This document shows, in pieces, positions 45,449-52,781 of a stretch of DNA of 52,781 nucleotides. The notes below the pieces were generated by a model, which had not been told where the DNA came from, did not search any database, and worked only from the letters and a program-made list of their open reading frames with translations. Source of the DNA: Ponticaulis sp. (GTDB lineage Bacteria > Pseudomonadota > Alphaproteobacteria > Caulobacterales > Hyphomonadaceae). Where the stretch lies: positions 1-52,781 of the forward strand of contig NZUJ01000074.1 in NCBI GenBank assembly GCA_002701295.1, given 5' to 3'. Numbering within the stretch: position 1 is the stretch's first letter; each line of letters begins with the position of its first letter. Position numbers and translations under genes: made by a program.

Positions 45449-46072
45449 ATGATGATTTCAAAGGGCGTGTTGAATCGTGTGGTTCTGGTCAGCGGTCTGA
45501 TCTGTCTGGTCAGCGGAATTCTGGTGCCAACTGTTCTGGACATTCTGGACCCCGGCTATGCCGCGCGAGAGCAGTATTTAAGTGAGCTTGGCGCGGATGG
45601 GGCGACCTATGCGGGCATAGCGAACTGGCTGGGATTTCTTCCGGTTGGAGTGACCAGCGCAATCATGATGGTGTTTTTGGCAATACGGCTGAAAGGTCCG
45701 GCGCTGAAGGCTGGGTCCGTTCTGATGCTAGGCGTGAGTGTGGGGTATCTTGGCGCATTCATGTTTCACTGCGATGCGGGCTGCCCGGCAGAAGGAAGTT
45801 TCAAACAGAGCATGCATAACCTGGCGGGGTTGATCGAATATCTGACGGCACTGGTGGGATTGCCGCTGATCGGGATCGGACTGGCGCTGAAGAAATCCCG
45901 TGTCAGGATGCTTCTGACCGCCGGAACGTTCGTGATTTTCGTGACCGCAGTGGTGCTCTTGTTCAATGCCGGATATGGCGAGCCAATCGGCGTCTGGCAG
46001 CGCATGGCAGACTATGCGCTGTTCGTCTGGATGTTTCTGATCTGCTATTTCACGGTCACCTATGCGGACTAG
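45449..46072 (+). CDS. DUF998 family membrane protein
   Basis: 207 residues with about six transmembrane helices. The DUF998 pattern is shown by [47 protein letters not shown] and [11 protein letters not shown]. The function of the family is not known. It is divergent from rlmN with an 84-base gap and shares a CTAG stop with the convergent IalB gene. Confidence 0.83.
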   Translation: MMISKGVLNRVVLVSGLICLVSGILVPTVLDILDPGYAAREQYLSELGADGATYAGIANWLGFLPVGVTSAIMMVFLAIRLKGPALKAGSVLMLGVSVGYLGAFMFHCDAGCPAEGSFKQSMHNLAGLIEYLTALVGLPLIGIGLALKKSRVRMLLTAGTFVIFVTAVVLLFNAGYGEPIGVWQRMADYALFVWMFLICYFTVTYAD

Positions 46073-46557
46073 CCGCAGAGTTCTTTCGCCTTGTCGATGG
46101 CATTTGACGAACCAGACAGCGAGAAGTGATAGGCAACCGACGTGTTGCGCTCGGAAATCGCCTCGATCTTGAGATCGGATCCGCGACGAAGTGCATTCGC
46201 GATGGCGCTTTCATCTTCATTATTGGCGAAGATTTCATTCCGCACGGCATACATATTCCAGGAGTTCCGGGAGATGATGGCCGAGGCCGGACGGTCTTCA
46301 CGCAGATTGAATGACACGCGCAGGCTCGCCTGTGGCAGGCTGGAATTGCGGAAATAGGTCACGAAAAACACCACATCGCCATGATTGGCAGATTTCGGGG
46401 ATTTATCGTTAGCGCGGGTGGTGGCGTAGCACACAGCCTCACCATTCACCGTGTCACGATAGACTGCCCAGTCCTTATACCCAGCGACATAATCAAAGGC
46501 ATTGGCAAACGGTGTCAGGCCAATGCTGATCAGGAGAGCTATGACAAAGCGCTTCAT
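46069..46557 (-). CDS. Invasion-associated locus B (IalB)-like exported protein
   Basis: 162 residues. The signal peptide KRFVIALLISIGLTPFANA precedes a beta-rich mature part (KDWAVYRDTVNGEAVCYATT, then GDVVFFVTYFRN). These are the conserved features of the IalB family, in which VCYA-type Cys are common. It has one Cys near residue 43 and one at the C-terminal ELCG, a possible disulfide. In Bartonella IalB is linked to erythrocyte invasion; in free-living relatives the role is unknown. It shares CTAG with the DUF998 gene. Confidence 0.82.
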   Translation of the reverse strand: MKRFVIALLISIGLTPFANAFDYVAGYKDWAVYRDTVNGEAVCYATTRANDKSPKSANHGDVVFFVTYFRNSSLPQASLRVSFNLREDRPASAIISRNSWNMYAVRNEIFANNEDESAIANALRRGSDLKIEAISERNTSVAYHFSLSGSSNAIDKAKELCG

Positions 46558-46670
46558 TCTGAACCTTTTCCTTCAGCTTCTCTTAACTTCTAAAGCCAAG
46601 TCGTGACGGCTTGGTTAATAGAGGTGTCACCGGCCCGATTTTCGGTGAAGTGTGTCCCATTTAATTGTCG

Positions 46671-46740
46671 ACCAAACCGGTTGGTTTTTCAATCACGATT
46701 GTCAGCTTTCCTTGCGCACACCACATGACCTGATATGGTC
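46671..46740. promoter_or_regulatory. Candidate operator dyads upstream of the ECF sigma factor
   Basis: ACCAA-N5-TTGGT (46671-46685) and GACC-N6-GGTC (46727-46740) lie between ialB and the sigma gene. The second is 26 bases before the TTG start. A recognised ECF-type promoter was not identified. Confidence 0.3.
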
Positions 46741-46766
46741 GCGCCAACGACAACGGAGAGGTATTC

Positions 46767-47357
46767 TTGCTCGACGCCGCCCCCGAAAATTCTGGTCTGG
46801 CCCTGTCAGAGCGCGAAACTTTCAGTGATGCCCTAGAGGCGATCGCCGAACGCCGCTGCAAAAAGTCGTTCACGCTGCTTTTCGAATATTATGCCCCGCG
46901 CATTAAAAGTTATCTTTTGCGGCTCGGCTGTGAATCTCTTCAGGCGGAAGAGCTTGCACAAGAGGTGATGATCACCGTCTGGCGCAAGGCAGAGCAGTTT
47001 GACCGGAAGCAGGCCTCGCCCGCGACATGGTTGTTCCGTATTGCCCGAAACAGACGGATTGATGCCTTTCGACGGACCAAGACGCTTGATGCGCAGGCTG
47101 ATGAGCCGGTGCTGTCGCCAGCGGAACTGCCTCAGCCCGAAGAGCAGATGCAGCTGATTCAGACAGAGGTCGCGGTACAGGATGCGCTGAAGACCCTGCC
47201 TGAGGATCAGCTGGTGCTATTGAAGGCGGCATTCTTCGAAGGAAAGACCCATTCCGAGATATCAACTGAATACAAATTGCCCCTCGGCACAGTAAAATCA
47301 CGAATTAGACTCGCCTTTGAGCGACTTCGAACCACTTTAAGAAGCAAGATGAATTAA
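46767..47357 (+). CDS. ECF-type RNA polymerase sigma factor (ChrR-partner type)
   Basis: 196 residues from TTG 46767, with GGAGAGG five bases upstream. Region 2 is FEYYAPRIKSYLLRLGC, AEELAQEVMITVWRKAEQF and TWLFRIARNRRID. Region 4 is LPEDQLVLLKAAFFEGKTHSEIS and LPLGTVKSRIRLAFERLR. It directs transcription of a small regulon. The anti-sigma gene follows 68 bases later. The pairing points to group ECF11/RpoE-ChrR of alphaproteobacteria, which respond to singlet oxygen. Confidence 0.92.
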   Translation: MLDAAPENSGLALSERETFSDALEAIAERRCKKSFTLLFEYYAPRIKSYLLRLGCESLQAEELAQEVMITVWRKAEQFDRKQASPATWLFRIARNRRIDAFRRTKTLDAQADEPVLSPAELPQPEEQMQLIQTEVAVQDALKTLPEDQLVLLKAAFFEGKTHSEISTEYKLPLGTVKSRIRLAFERLRTTLRSKMN

Positions 47358-47425
47358 TCCAGCGGCGAATTCGGGGGAAACGGAGACGAAGCTGGTTGAA
47401 AAGTAATGGAATTTGGAGCGTCGGT

Positions 47426-48094
47426 GTGACTCAGGAACACGACTTGGGAGAAGCTTTTTATAGCGCCTATGCGGCGGGGACGTTGGACCCTGCCCTGCAA
47501 TTGCTTGTCGAAACGCAGGCTGCGTTGCGCAGTGAAGTGCGCCGCGAGCTGGCTATTGCGGATTCTATTGGTGGTCATTTTCTGCATAATGAAACCCCGG
47601 TCGAGATGGCGCCAAATGCCCTCTCGACTGTGATGAACAAGCTGGATGCGCTCGAGGTTGCGGACGCGCAGAAAGTCCGTCAGGCGGCGGCAGTCGCCGG
47701 GCAGATGGTTGATGAGCTCATCAAACTGCCCGATCCGCTTCAGGAAATTGCGCTGCAGAACTCGGTCGACAATGGCTGGAAGTTCGGCGGTAAGGGCCTG
47801 CGTATTCTACCGATTAATGTCTCTGAGGACGTGACGACGGAGTTATTGCGGATTGAACCAGGATGCGGCGCGCCGCGTCATACCCATGCCGGATCAGAAT
47901 ATACACTGGTCGTGGCGGGAGGGTTTACCGACGAATATGGCTCTTACGGACCCGGTGATATTTCGATTGTTGGATCGGAACACACGCACAAACCTGTCGC
48001 TGATGAAGGCGAGGTCTGTTTTGCGCTGGCGGTTCGCGATGGCGATCTGAAATTTGAAGGCCTGCTGGGTGTCATTCAGAAGATTTTTGGCTAG
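47426..48094 (+). CDS. ChrR-like anti-sigma factor lacking three zinc ligands
   Basis: 222 residues from GTG 47426, with GGAG seven bases upstream. The longer TTG frame from 47396 is less likely as ChrR proteins start with MT...H. The N-terminal domain aligns with ChrR (TQEHDLGEAFYSAYAAGTL), but where Rhodobacter ChrR has the zinc segment H-x3-C-x2-C this protein reads QAALRSEV. His31, Cys35 and Cys38 equivalents become Gln, Arg and Val. The C-terminal cupin keeps its metal site: RHTHAGSEYTLVV with HxHxxxE and EHTHKP. It may bind the sigma factor without zinc or respond only through the cupin. Confidence 0.85.
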   Translation: MTQEHDLGEAFYSAYAAGTLDPALQLLVETQAALRSEVRRELAIADSIGGHFLHNETPVEMAPNALSTVMNKLDALEVADAQKVRQAAAVAGQMVDELIKLPDPLQEIALQNSVDNGWKFGGKGLRILPINVSEDVTTELLRIEPGCGAPRHTHAGSEYTLVVAGGFTDEYGSYGPGDISIVGSEHTHKPVADEGEVCFALAVRDGDLKFEGLLGVIQKIFG

Positions 48095-48130
48095 AACTGG
48101 CGGCTGATTTACCAGTCGAAAGAACCTGTC

Positions 48131-48520
48131 ATGCATGTGGCTACCTATCTCCTGTTTCAGGGAGACGCCGAAGAAGCCCTCCATTTTTATCAGCAAGTCT
48201 TCCGGGACACGGAAGTGACAGCGATCCATCATTATCCGCAGTCAGCCGGTGAGATGGCCGGCAAACTGTTGCCGAGCCGAATGCGGATTGGTGATCATCA
48301 GCTGATGCTGGCCGACACACCGAACCCGCATGACTTCACCTTCACGCCTTCTGTATCGATCTACATCAACTTCGAAACCGAAGAAGAGCTGATCGAGGCG
48401 CATGATATGCTGTGTCAGGATGGTGATGTTCTGATGCCGTTGGATGATTATGGCTTCAGTGAACAATATGCCTGGCTGTGTGACCGGTTTGGCGTGTCAT
48501 GGCAGCTGAACCTGCCCTGA
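48131..48520 (+). CDS. VOC family protein (PhnB-like)
   Basis: 129 residues. The glyoxalase-like fold of the PhnB type is shown by ATYLLFQGDAEEALHFYQQVF, a central DHQLMLADTPNP and a final AWLCDRFGVSWQLNLP. Metal residues are not evident. The exact reaction is unknown. It starts 36 bases after the anti-sigma gene and may be in the same transcript. Confidence 0.8.
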   Translation: MHVATYLLFQGDAEEALHFYQQVFRDTEVTAIHHYPQSAGEMAGKLLPSRMRIGDHQLMLADTPNPHDFTFTPSVSIYINFETEEELIEAHDMLCQDGDVLMPLDDYGFSEQYAWLCDRFGVSWQLNLP

Positions 48521-48523
48521 TCT

Positions 48524-49042
48524 CTACTTTTCGGTACGTTTGATCGCAGCGAGTTCGCGCTTCGAGATCTGACGACCTGGTGTGACCGGGCGCTCGGCAT
48601 ATTTGCCCATGGAGATCATGCGGTCATACATGACCAGCGCGCCCGCGACGGACACATTCACGCAGAACTTCATCGGAATCTTGATGACGAAAGCGCATTT
48701 TTCGATCATTTCCGGCGAGAGATTTCCGCGTTCCCGGCCCATGATATAGGCTGCAGCGATCGGATGCCGGAAGGTCGGCAGTTCGATGGCGTCATCGGTC
48801 AGCTCGACACCGACCAGTTCGCATCCACGTGGCAATGCCATGTCATCCATCGTATCCCACTGATAATAGGGGACATGTTCAAAGGTTTTGGATGTGTCGG
48901 ACCTGTAGACGTGACGGATTTTTTCAGCCGCGCCGACCGAGAACACAAAACTGGAGCCAAAAGCATGGGCTGTTCGCATGAGCGCGCCCAGATTCATGGG
49001 CTTTGAAATGCCCTCAGCCCCAATCGCAAAATAGCCTCTCAC
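48524..49042 (-). CDS. TrmH/SpoU family RNA methyltransferase
   Basis: 172 residues from GTG 49042, three bases after the stop of the isoaspartyl peptidase gene. SPOUT motifs are EGISKPMNLGALMRTAHAFGS (motif 1), IAAAYIMGRERGNLS (motif 2) and CAFVIKIPMKFCVNVSVAGA (motif 3, SAM-binding knot). It methylates a 2'-hydroxyl in tRNA or rRNA. The C-terminal tail is basic. It is probably co-transcribed with the peptidase gene. Confidence 0.88.
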   Translation of the reverse strand: MRGYFAIGAEGISKPMNLGALMRTAHAFGSSFVFSVGAAEKIRHVYRSDTSKTFEHVPYYQWDTMDDMALPRGCELVGVELTDDAIELPTFRHPIAAAYIMGRERGNLSPEMIEKCAFVIKIPMKFCVNVSVAGALVMYDRMISMGKYAERPVTPGRQISKRELAAIKRTEK

Positions 49043-49045
49043 GGA

Positions 49046-49918
49046 TCAGAATACCTTTACGTCGATCTCATCACGCCAGGTCGCAAAGCCGCGTTTCATT
49101 GTGATGGTGTTGAACGGCATGGTCACACGGCCGAGCCTGTCTATGGCAATCAGGCCGCCCTGCCCACCCATGAGGGAAATATCTTCCAGAACACAGGATG
49201 CTGCTGTTTGCAGATCGCTCTTTGTGTAGCGAATGCGAGCTGAGAGATCTGCGGCAGCAACGCAGCGCATGAAAAACTCGCCCTGCCCGCAACAGGACAC
49301 GGCAACGCGTTCATCTGCCCATGTGCCTGAACCGATCAGCGGCGTATCGCCGATCCGGCCGGGAACGGCGTTGAGAAGGCCACCGGTGGATGTTGCCGCA
49401 GCAAGCCGCCCTTCGCTGTCGAGAGCGACGGCGCCGACAGTGCCATGCTGGAGCTGGCCTTTTTCGACCGGCGTTGAGACCGCAGGTTTGTAATATTTTG
49501 ATGCGTTGTGGACCCGTTCCATTCCGCGCTTTTTCATCAGCCGGGCCGCGCCCTTGCCGACGAGAAACAGGTGAGGCGAATGATCGAGGACTTCACGTGC
49601 GCAATCGATCGGGTTTTTGAAGCCGCGCAGCGCACCCACCGCGCCGGCATTCCGGTTGTCGCCATCCATAATGGCGGCATCGAGTTCGAACTTGCCATCT
49701 GTATTCGGCGATGAACCCTTGCCGGCAATGTGATGACCGCTGTCTTCCAGTGCCCGGACGGCTTCCTGAACGACATCGAGCGCAGATCCGCCTTTGGAGA
49801 GTTGCTTCTTTGCTTTGGTCAGAACGACCCGCATGAATCCGATCTCCTCGGAATAATCTTCCTTGGACGGAGCGGATGCACCTCCGTGAATTGCGATGGC
49901 CCAGACAGGATCAGACAT
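49046..49918 (-). CDS. Isoaspartyl peptidase/L-asparaginase (Ntn hydrolase)
   Basis: 290 residues. Family landmarks are AIAIHGGASAP at the N-terminus, SPNTDGKFELDAAIMDG, and the autocleavage site QLQHGTVGAVALD, in which Thr becomes the N-terminal nucleophile. STGGLLNAVPGRIGDTPLIG is the substrate pocket. It removes isoaspartyl residues from peptides or hydrolyses asparagine. No signal peptide, so it is cytosolic. It is divergent from the quinone oxidoreductase gene. Confidence 0.93.
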   Translation of the reverse strand: MSDPVWAIAIHGGASAPSKEDYSEEIGFMRVVLTKAKKQLSKGGSALDVVQEAVRALEDSGHHIAGKGSSPNTDGKFELDAAIMDGDNRNAGAVGALRGFKNPIDCAREVLDHSPHLFLVGKGAARLMKKRGMERVHNASKYYKPAVSTPVEKGQLQHGTVGAVALDSEGRLAAATSTGGLLNAVPGRIGDTPLIGSGTWADERVAVSCCGQGEFFMRCVAAADLSARIRYTKSDLQTAASCVLEDISLMGGQGGLIAIDRLGRVTMPFNTITMKRGFATWRDEIDVKVF

Positions 49919-50029
49919 AAGTTAGTTTACTACACTCTCAGCGAATGGGAACGCTTCACAGACGATTGGCAGTCAGCTACCGTCCGTGACAGAAAAGACA
50001 ATAAGAGATGTCAGAAGGAGACGAAACTG

Positions 50030-51022
50030 ATGAGAGCTGTGGTATCAAAGCAACCGGGTGGGCCGGAAACTCTTGAACTGGTTGAGCTGGATTCGCCAGT
50101 TCCCGGAAAAGGCGAGGTGGTGCTTGATATCAAAGCTATTGGCGTCAACTTCCCTGATTCCCTCATCATCGAAGATAAATACCAGTTTAAACCTGAACGT
50201 CCCTTTTCTCCGGGCGGTGAAGTTTCAGGTATTGTGAAGTCTGTCGGGGAAGGGGTGACAAGCCTGAAACCCGGAGACCGTGTGATCGGATCCTGCGGCT
50301 GGGGCGGGTTCCGTGAGGAACTGGCGATTGAGGCCGGACGCTGTATTCCCATCCCGGATGACATGCCGTTTGATGAAGCGTCTGCATTCATTCTGACCTA
50401 TGGCACGTCTTATTACGGGCTGAAGCGTCGCGGATCACCCAAGGCGGGCGAAGCGTTGTTTATTCTGGGTGCGGCCGGCGGCGTTGGTGTTGCAGCAATT
50501 GAGCTTGGCAAGGCGATGGGGCTCAAGGTGATCGCGGCGGTCTCCACGCAGGAGAAACTGGATTTCTGCCTTTCCAAAGGCGCGGATACCGGTCTGATCT
50601 ACCCGACTGGAGAGCTCGACCGTGGCCAGCAGAAAGACCTGTCCAACACGATCAAAGAGATTTCCGGCGGCGGCGTGGACATTATTTATGATGCCGTTGG
50701 CGGCGATTATGCCGAGCCGAGCCTGCGCGCCATGAACTGGGAGGGCCGGTATCTGGTGATCGGTTTCCCGGCGGGTATTCCGAAAATTCCGCTCAATCTG
50801 ACACTGCTCAAATCCTGCGATATTCGCGGCGTGTTCTGGGGGGCCTGGGCGCGGCAATTCCCCGACCAGTATGCGAATGACGTCAAGGAGCTGTTCGATT
50901 TTTACAGTGCGGGCAAAATCCGGCCGCACATTTCTGCGACCTTCCCGCTGGAAGAGGCAGGCGATGCGATCAAGCATTTGTCTGATCGAAAGGCGACCGG
51001 AAAAGTCGTGATCACCACCTGA
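50030..51022 (+). CDS. NADPH:quinone oxidoreductase family protein (zinc-independent MDR)
   Basis: 330 residues from ATG 50030, with AAGGAG nine bases upstream. The frame is open 100 codons further upstream but that part runs antisense to the peptidase gene. The GroES-like domain has RAVVSKQPGGPETLELVEL, and GSCGWGGFREELAIEAG. The Rossmann fold has ILGAAGGVGVAAIELGKAMG. No structural or catalytic zinc Cys, typical of quinone reductases. A terminator follows. Confidence 0.92.
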   Translation: MRAVVSKQPGGPETLELVELDSPVPGKGEVVLDIKAIGVNFPDSLIIEDKYQFKPERPFSPGGEVSGIVKSVGEGVTSLKPGDRVIGSCGWGGFREELAIEAGRCIPIPDDMPFDEASAFILTYGTSYYGLKRRGSPKAGEALFILGAAGGVGVAAIELGKAMGLKVIAAVSTQEKLDFCLSKGADTGLIYPTGELDRGQQKDLSNTIKEISGGGVDIIYDAVGGDYAEPSLRAMNWEGRYLVIGFPAGIPKIPLNLTLLKSCDIRGVFWGAWARQFPDQYANDVKELFDFYSAGKIRPHISATFPLEEAGDAIKHLSDRKATGKVVITT

Positions 51023-51031
51023 TAAAATTAC

Positions 51032-51055
51032 GCCCGGCCAATGGCCGGGCTTTTT
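51032..51055 (+). terminator. Rho-independent terminator of the quinone oxidoreductase gene
   Basis: An 8-bp stem (GCCCGGCC with GGCCGGGC) and a three-base loop, followed by five T residues. It also separates this gene from the convergent gene that ends at 51059. Confidence 0.92.
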
Positions 51056-51058
51056 CGT

Positions 51059-51772
51059 TTAATAAGCGTCGACGAATGGCGACAGAATGGATTTGAGCCA
51101 GTCCGGCTGATCCATTTGCTGAGCGTGCAGGATCATGGAGGCGGCGGTGGTTTCTTCCATCCCGATTTCTGAGCTGTCGATCAGGATTGAAACAATGACG
51201 ATCCAGTCGTCCAGTTCCTGAGCGGACACGACATTGTCCAATCGAAGAGACACCTTCGATTTCTTTTCGGCTTTGGACGAGCGATTGTCGAGAAACACGC
51301 CGCAGGCAGCTTCTGAGGTGTTTCGAATTTTTTGCTCGTCAGTGTAGACCTCTGCGCTGTATCTGTCTGCATTCGTGACAGCCTCAATCTGGAGGTCGCA
51401 CATTTCCGAGATCCGCTCATCTTTGAACAGATCGCTTGTGAGGAAACCTTCAGTCTCGAGATATCTTGAAAGCGCGGACTTTGCATTCCGATACGCACCC
51501 GATTTCCTGTAAAATGTCACGCGCGCGGTATTGAAAGAGAAGCTGGCCTCCGCATACGAGCAAACGACCTCTGACGACTCTTCAGACCAGGCATCATCGA
51601 GCGAGAGGTCAAGCGGTTCCAGGTCGTAGGGGCAATTGGGATAAGGCTCGCCCTTGAAGAGGATGAGGCTGTTTCCGCTTTCCACGAAATCCACGTCAGC
51701 ATGAGCAGAGACCGGGAGGAACATGACTGCCAGTGCGGCCGCCGTGATCTGAGAAAAATATCCAGTTTTCAA
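51059..51772 (-). CDS. Exported hypothetical protein
   Basis: 237 residues from TTG 51772, with AAGG nine bases upstream. Signal peptide KTGYFSQITAAALAVMFLPV ending in SAHA. The mature part has Cys in PNCPYDLEPL, SEVVCSYAE, EMCDLQIEAV and AACGVFLDN, probably two disulfides. The pattern KSALSRYLETEGFLT is helical. The family is not recognised. It is a single gene convergent with the quinone oxidoreductase. Confidence 0.65.
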   Translation of the reverse strand: MKTGYFSQITAAALAVMFLPVSAHADVDFVESGNSLILFKGEPYPNCPYDLEPLDLSLDDAWSEESSEVVCSYAEASFSFNTARVTFYRKSGAYRNAKSALSRYLETEGFLTSDLFKDERISEMCDLQIEAVTNADRYSAEVYTDEQKIRNTSEAACGVFLDNRSSKAEKKSKVSLRLDNVVSAQELDDWIVIVSILIDSSEIGMEETTAASMILHAQQMDQPDWLKSILSPFVDAY

Positions 51773-51914
51773 ACGCGTACACCTTCTTTCAGCCAGGACT
51801 TAAAGGATGGTCTATTCCGCGTTCGTTGCGTGGGAGCAAGCCGTTTTACTGCAAAAACCGGTGTCATGGCTGATGATGCTCAATCTGTTGACCAGCCAGA
51901 AGGTGAGGGCGGGG

Positions 51915-52661
51915 TTAGTTCTCGCCAGCTGGTTGTTGGATGTGAAAATCGAGCATGGCGGCGTCGGTCTGCTGATAGTTGTCTTCGCTTGCCAGGCGGG
52001 TTGTCGCGCGGGTTTTGAAGAACCAGCCATTGTTTTCGGTGAGCCCAAGATAGGTCCGACCTGTTGCGCCCGACAGTTCCATGGCGATGCAGCTGGCTTT
52101 GATAGGCGTTGTGCCTGGGCTGATCTCAGCTTCTTCAGCCGCGATGATGGATCCGAGCGCCATCGCCAGCTGGAGCCTGGTGTTGCAGGGCTGATCATCC
52201 ATGACGTTGATTTCTGCTCGGGAGCCGATGGCCTCGATCGTGCCGCGAACTTCGTCCTCGAGCGTCATGCCATCAGTGATATAGATATATGCCGTGATTT
52301 TCCCGGCGATATCAGAATTCAGATATTGGCAGATAGCGTCATAACGCGGCTCGCCATGACGATCCTGTATGGCAAGCACGGAATAGTCTGTCCGCTCGAA
52401 TGTGCCGATCATGGCCGGGCAGACCCCGCCAGTTGGCTGGTGTACGGCCGCGTTATTCTCATCGAGCCGCCAGGGAGTTGGTTCCGGCGCGAGGGGTGTC
52501 AGTTCGGGAAGAGTGGCGGTGGTTTGCACGGGTGTGCTCTGACAGGCCGTCAGCATGACCAGCGCCAGAGCGGAAACCGCCAGTTTAGACGTCAGAAGGC
52601 GAAGTCTGCCTTCCTGGAGATGTGGAGCGCCCGAGTAGGTTCTCTGTTCACTTAACGTCAT
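51915..52661 (-). CDS. Lipoprotein of unknown function
   Basis: 248 residues from ATG 52661. The signal peptide has a long hydrophilic start, then TSKLAVSALALVMLTAC with a lipobox (LTAC) at about residue 40. It is followed by a Pro/Thr-rich linker (TPVQTTATLPELTPLAPEP). The mature domain has Cys near GVCPAMIG, AICQYLN and QPCNTRL. Length before the Cys is large, but no internal start is seen. Function unknown. Confidence 0.65.
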   Translation of the reverse strand: MTLSEQRTYSGAPHLQEGRLRLLTSKLAVSALALVMLTACQSTPVQTTATLPELTPLAPEPTPWRLDENNAAVHQPTGGVCPAMIGTFERTDYSVLAIQDRHGEPRYDAICQYLNSDIAGKITAYIYITDGMTLEDEVRGTIEAIGSRAEINVMDDQPCNTRLQLAMALGSIIAAEEAEISPGTTPIKASCIAMELSGATGRTYLGLTENNGWFFKTRATTRLASEDNYQQTDAAMLDFHIQQPAGEN

Positions 52662-52781
52662 TGGCCGCCACCCTCATGTGTTTATGAGGCTGAGGCTAGC
52701 ATGCTGTCGATTATGATGGCCAGTTTGTCTGGTCTGACCTAGACCGCAGGCTGCGCATACTGACGCGCATGGAAATCGGCG
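52662..52781. other. Right-edge stretch without a complete gene
   Basis: 120 bases. Upstream region of the lipoprotein gene. An ATG at 52769 (MEIG) could begin a gene that continues beyond the window, but too little is visible to judge. Confidence 0.4.

Noticed and set aside
49730-50029. A 100-residue N-terminal extension of the quinone oxidoreductase
   Set aside because: It reads antisense to the peptidase gene, and a good ribosome binding site precedes ATG 50030, where the family normally starts.
1-52781. tRNA, rRNA, CRISPR array, prophage or insertion sequence
   Set aside because: No cloverleaf, no regularly spaced repeats of array size, and no transposase or phage structural gene was seen on reading both strands.

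Overview
The window looks like chromosomal DNA of a marine or aquatic alphaproteobacterium of the Caulobacterales/Maricaulales group, most likely Hyphomonadaceae. The reasons are gene content and family resemblance rather than any marker RNA. They include three TonB-dependent receptors, CobS/CobT with a J-domain protein and BolA, a CC0125/CC1285-type lipoprotein, IalB, DUF6065, DUF3108 and DUF6152 proteins, and a ChrR-type anti-sigma factor. No rRNA, tRNA, CRISPR array, insertion sequence or prophage was recognised. TTG start codons with clear ribosome binding sites are common.

Layout, left to right. 1-5,800: a repeat protein with five units of 75-76 residues that is cut by the left edge, small secreted and cytoplasmic proteins, a DMT-family exporter with a convergent TetR regulator, a DUF1232 protein and a lipoprotein. 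4,988-8,181: an aldehyde dehydrogenase flanked by two distantly related DUF6065-like proteins. 8,306-12,193: TonB receptor 1 and a DUF3108 protein. 12,429-20,711: a housekeeping block of rpmB, a YtcJ-like amidohydrolase, a phytase-like esterase lipoprotein, cobT, an acyltransferase, cobS, a J-domain protein and bolA. 20,712-24,769: an M19 dipeptidase and TonB receptor 2. 24,801-28,830: a hypothetical gene, a hairpin cluster, and the overlapping operon aroK-aroB-corC. 28,913-31,943: a 44-residue membrane peptide gene, a large secreted protein, xerD and a small gene. 31,953-39,414: small hypotheticals, a CoA-ester lyase, paired composite palindromic repeats around a small membrane protein gene, an exported Cys-rich protein, an AraC regulator divergent from an exported protein, a thioesterase and an HxlR regulator. 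39,458-42,792: TonB receptor 3 and an MFS exporter.

42,981-44,243 is the most unusual part. A two-gene cassette encodes a membrane-anchored pentapeptide-repeat protein and a TIR-like protein whose starts and stops overlap. It lies between two imperfect copies (about 91 percent identical) of the 3' end of rlmN. The cassette is visibly AT-richer than its surroundings, carries no integrase, and its TIR-like frame runs into the rlmN repeat. This is the best candidate in the window for an undescribed, probably defence-type, system.

44,177-52,661: rlmN, a DUF998 membrane protein, an IalB protein, an ECF sigma factor with a ChrR-like anti-sigma factor that has lost three zinc ligands of its sigma-binding domain, a VOC protein, a SpoU-type RNA methyltransferase with an isoaspartyl peptidase, an NADPH:quinone oxidoreductase and two unknown exported proteins. 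All functions are read from sequence patterns by eye; no database search was possible.
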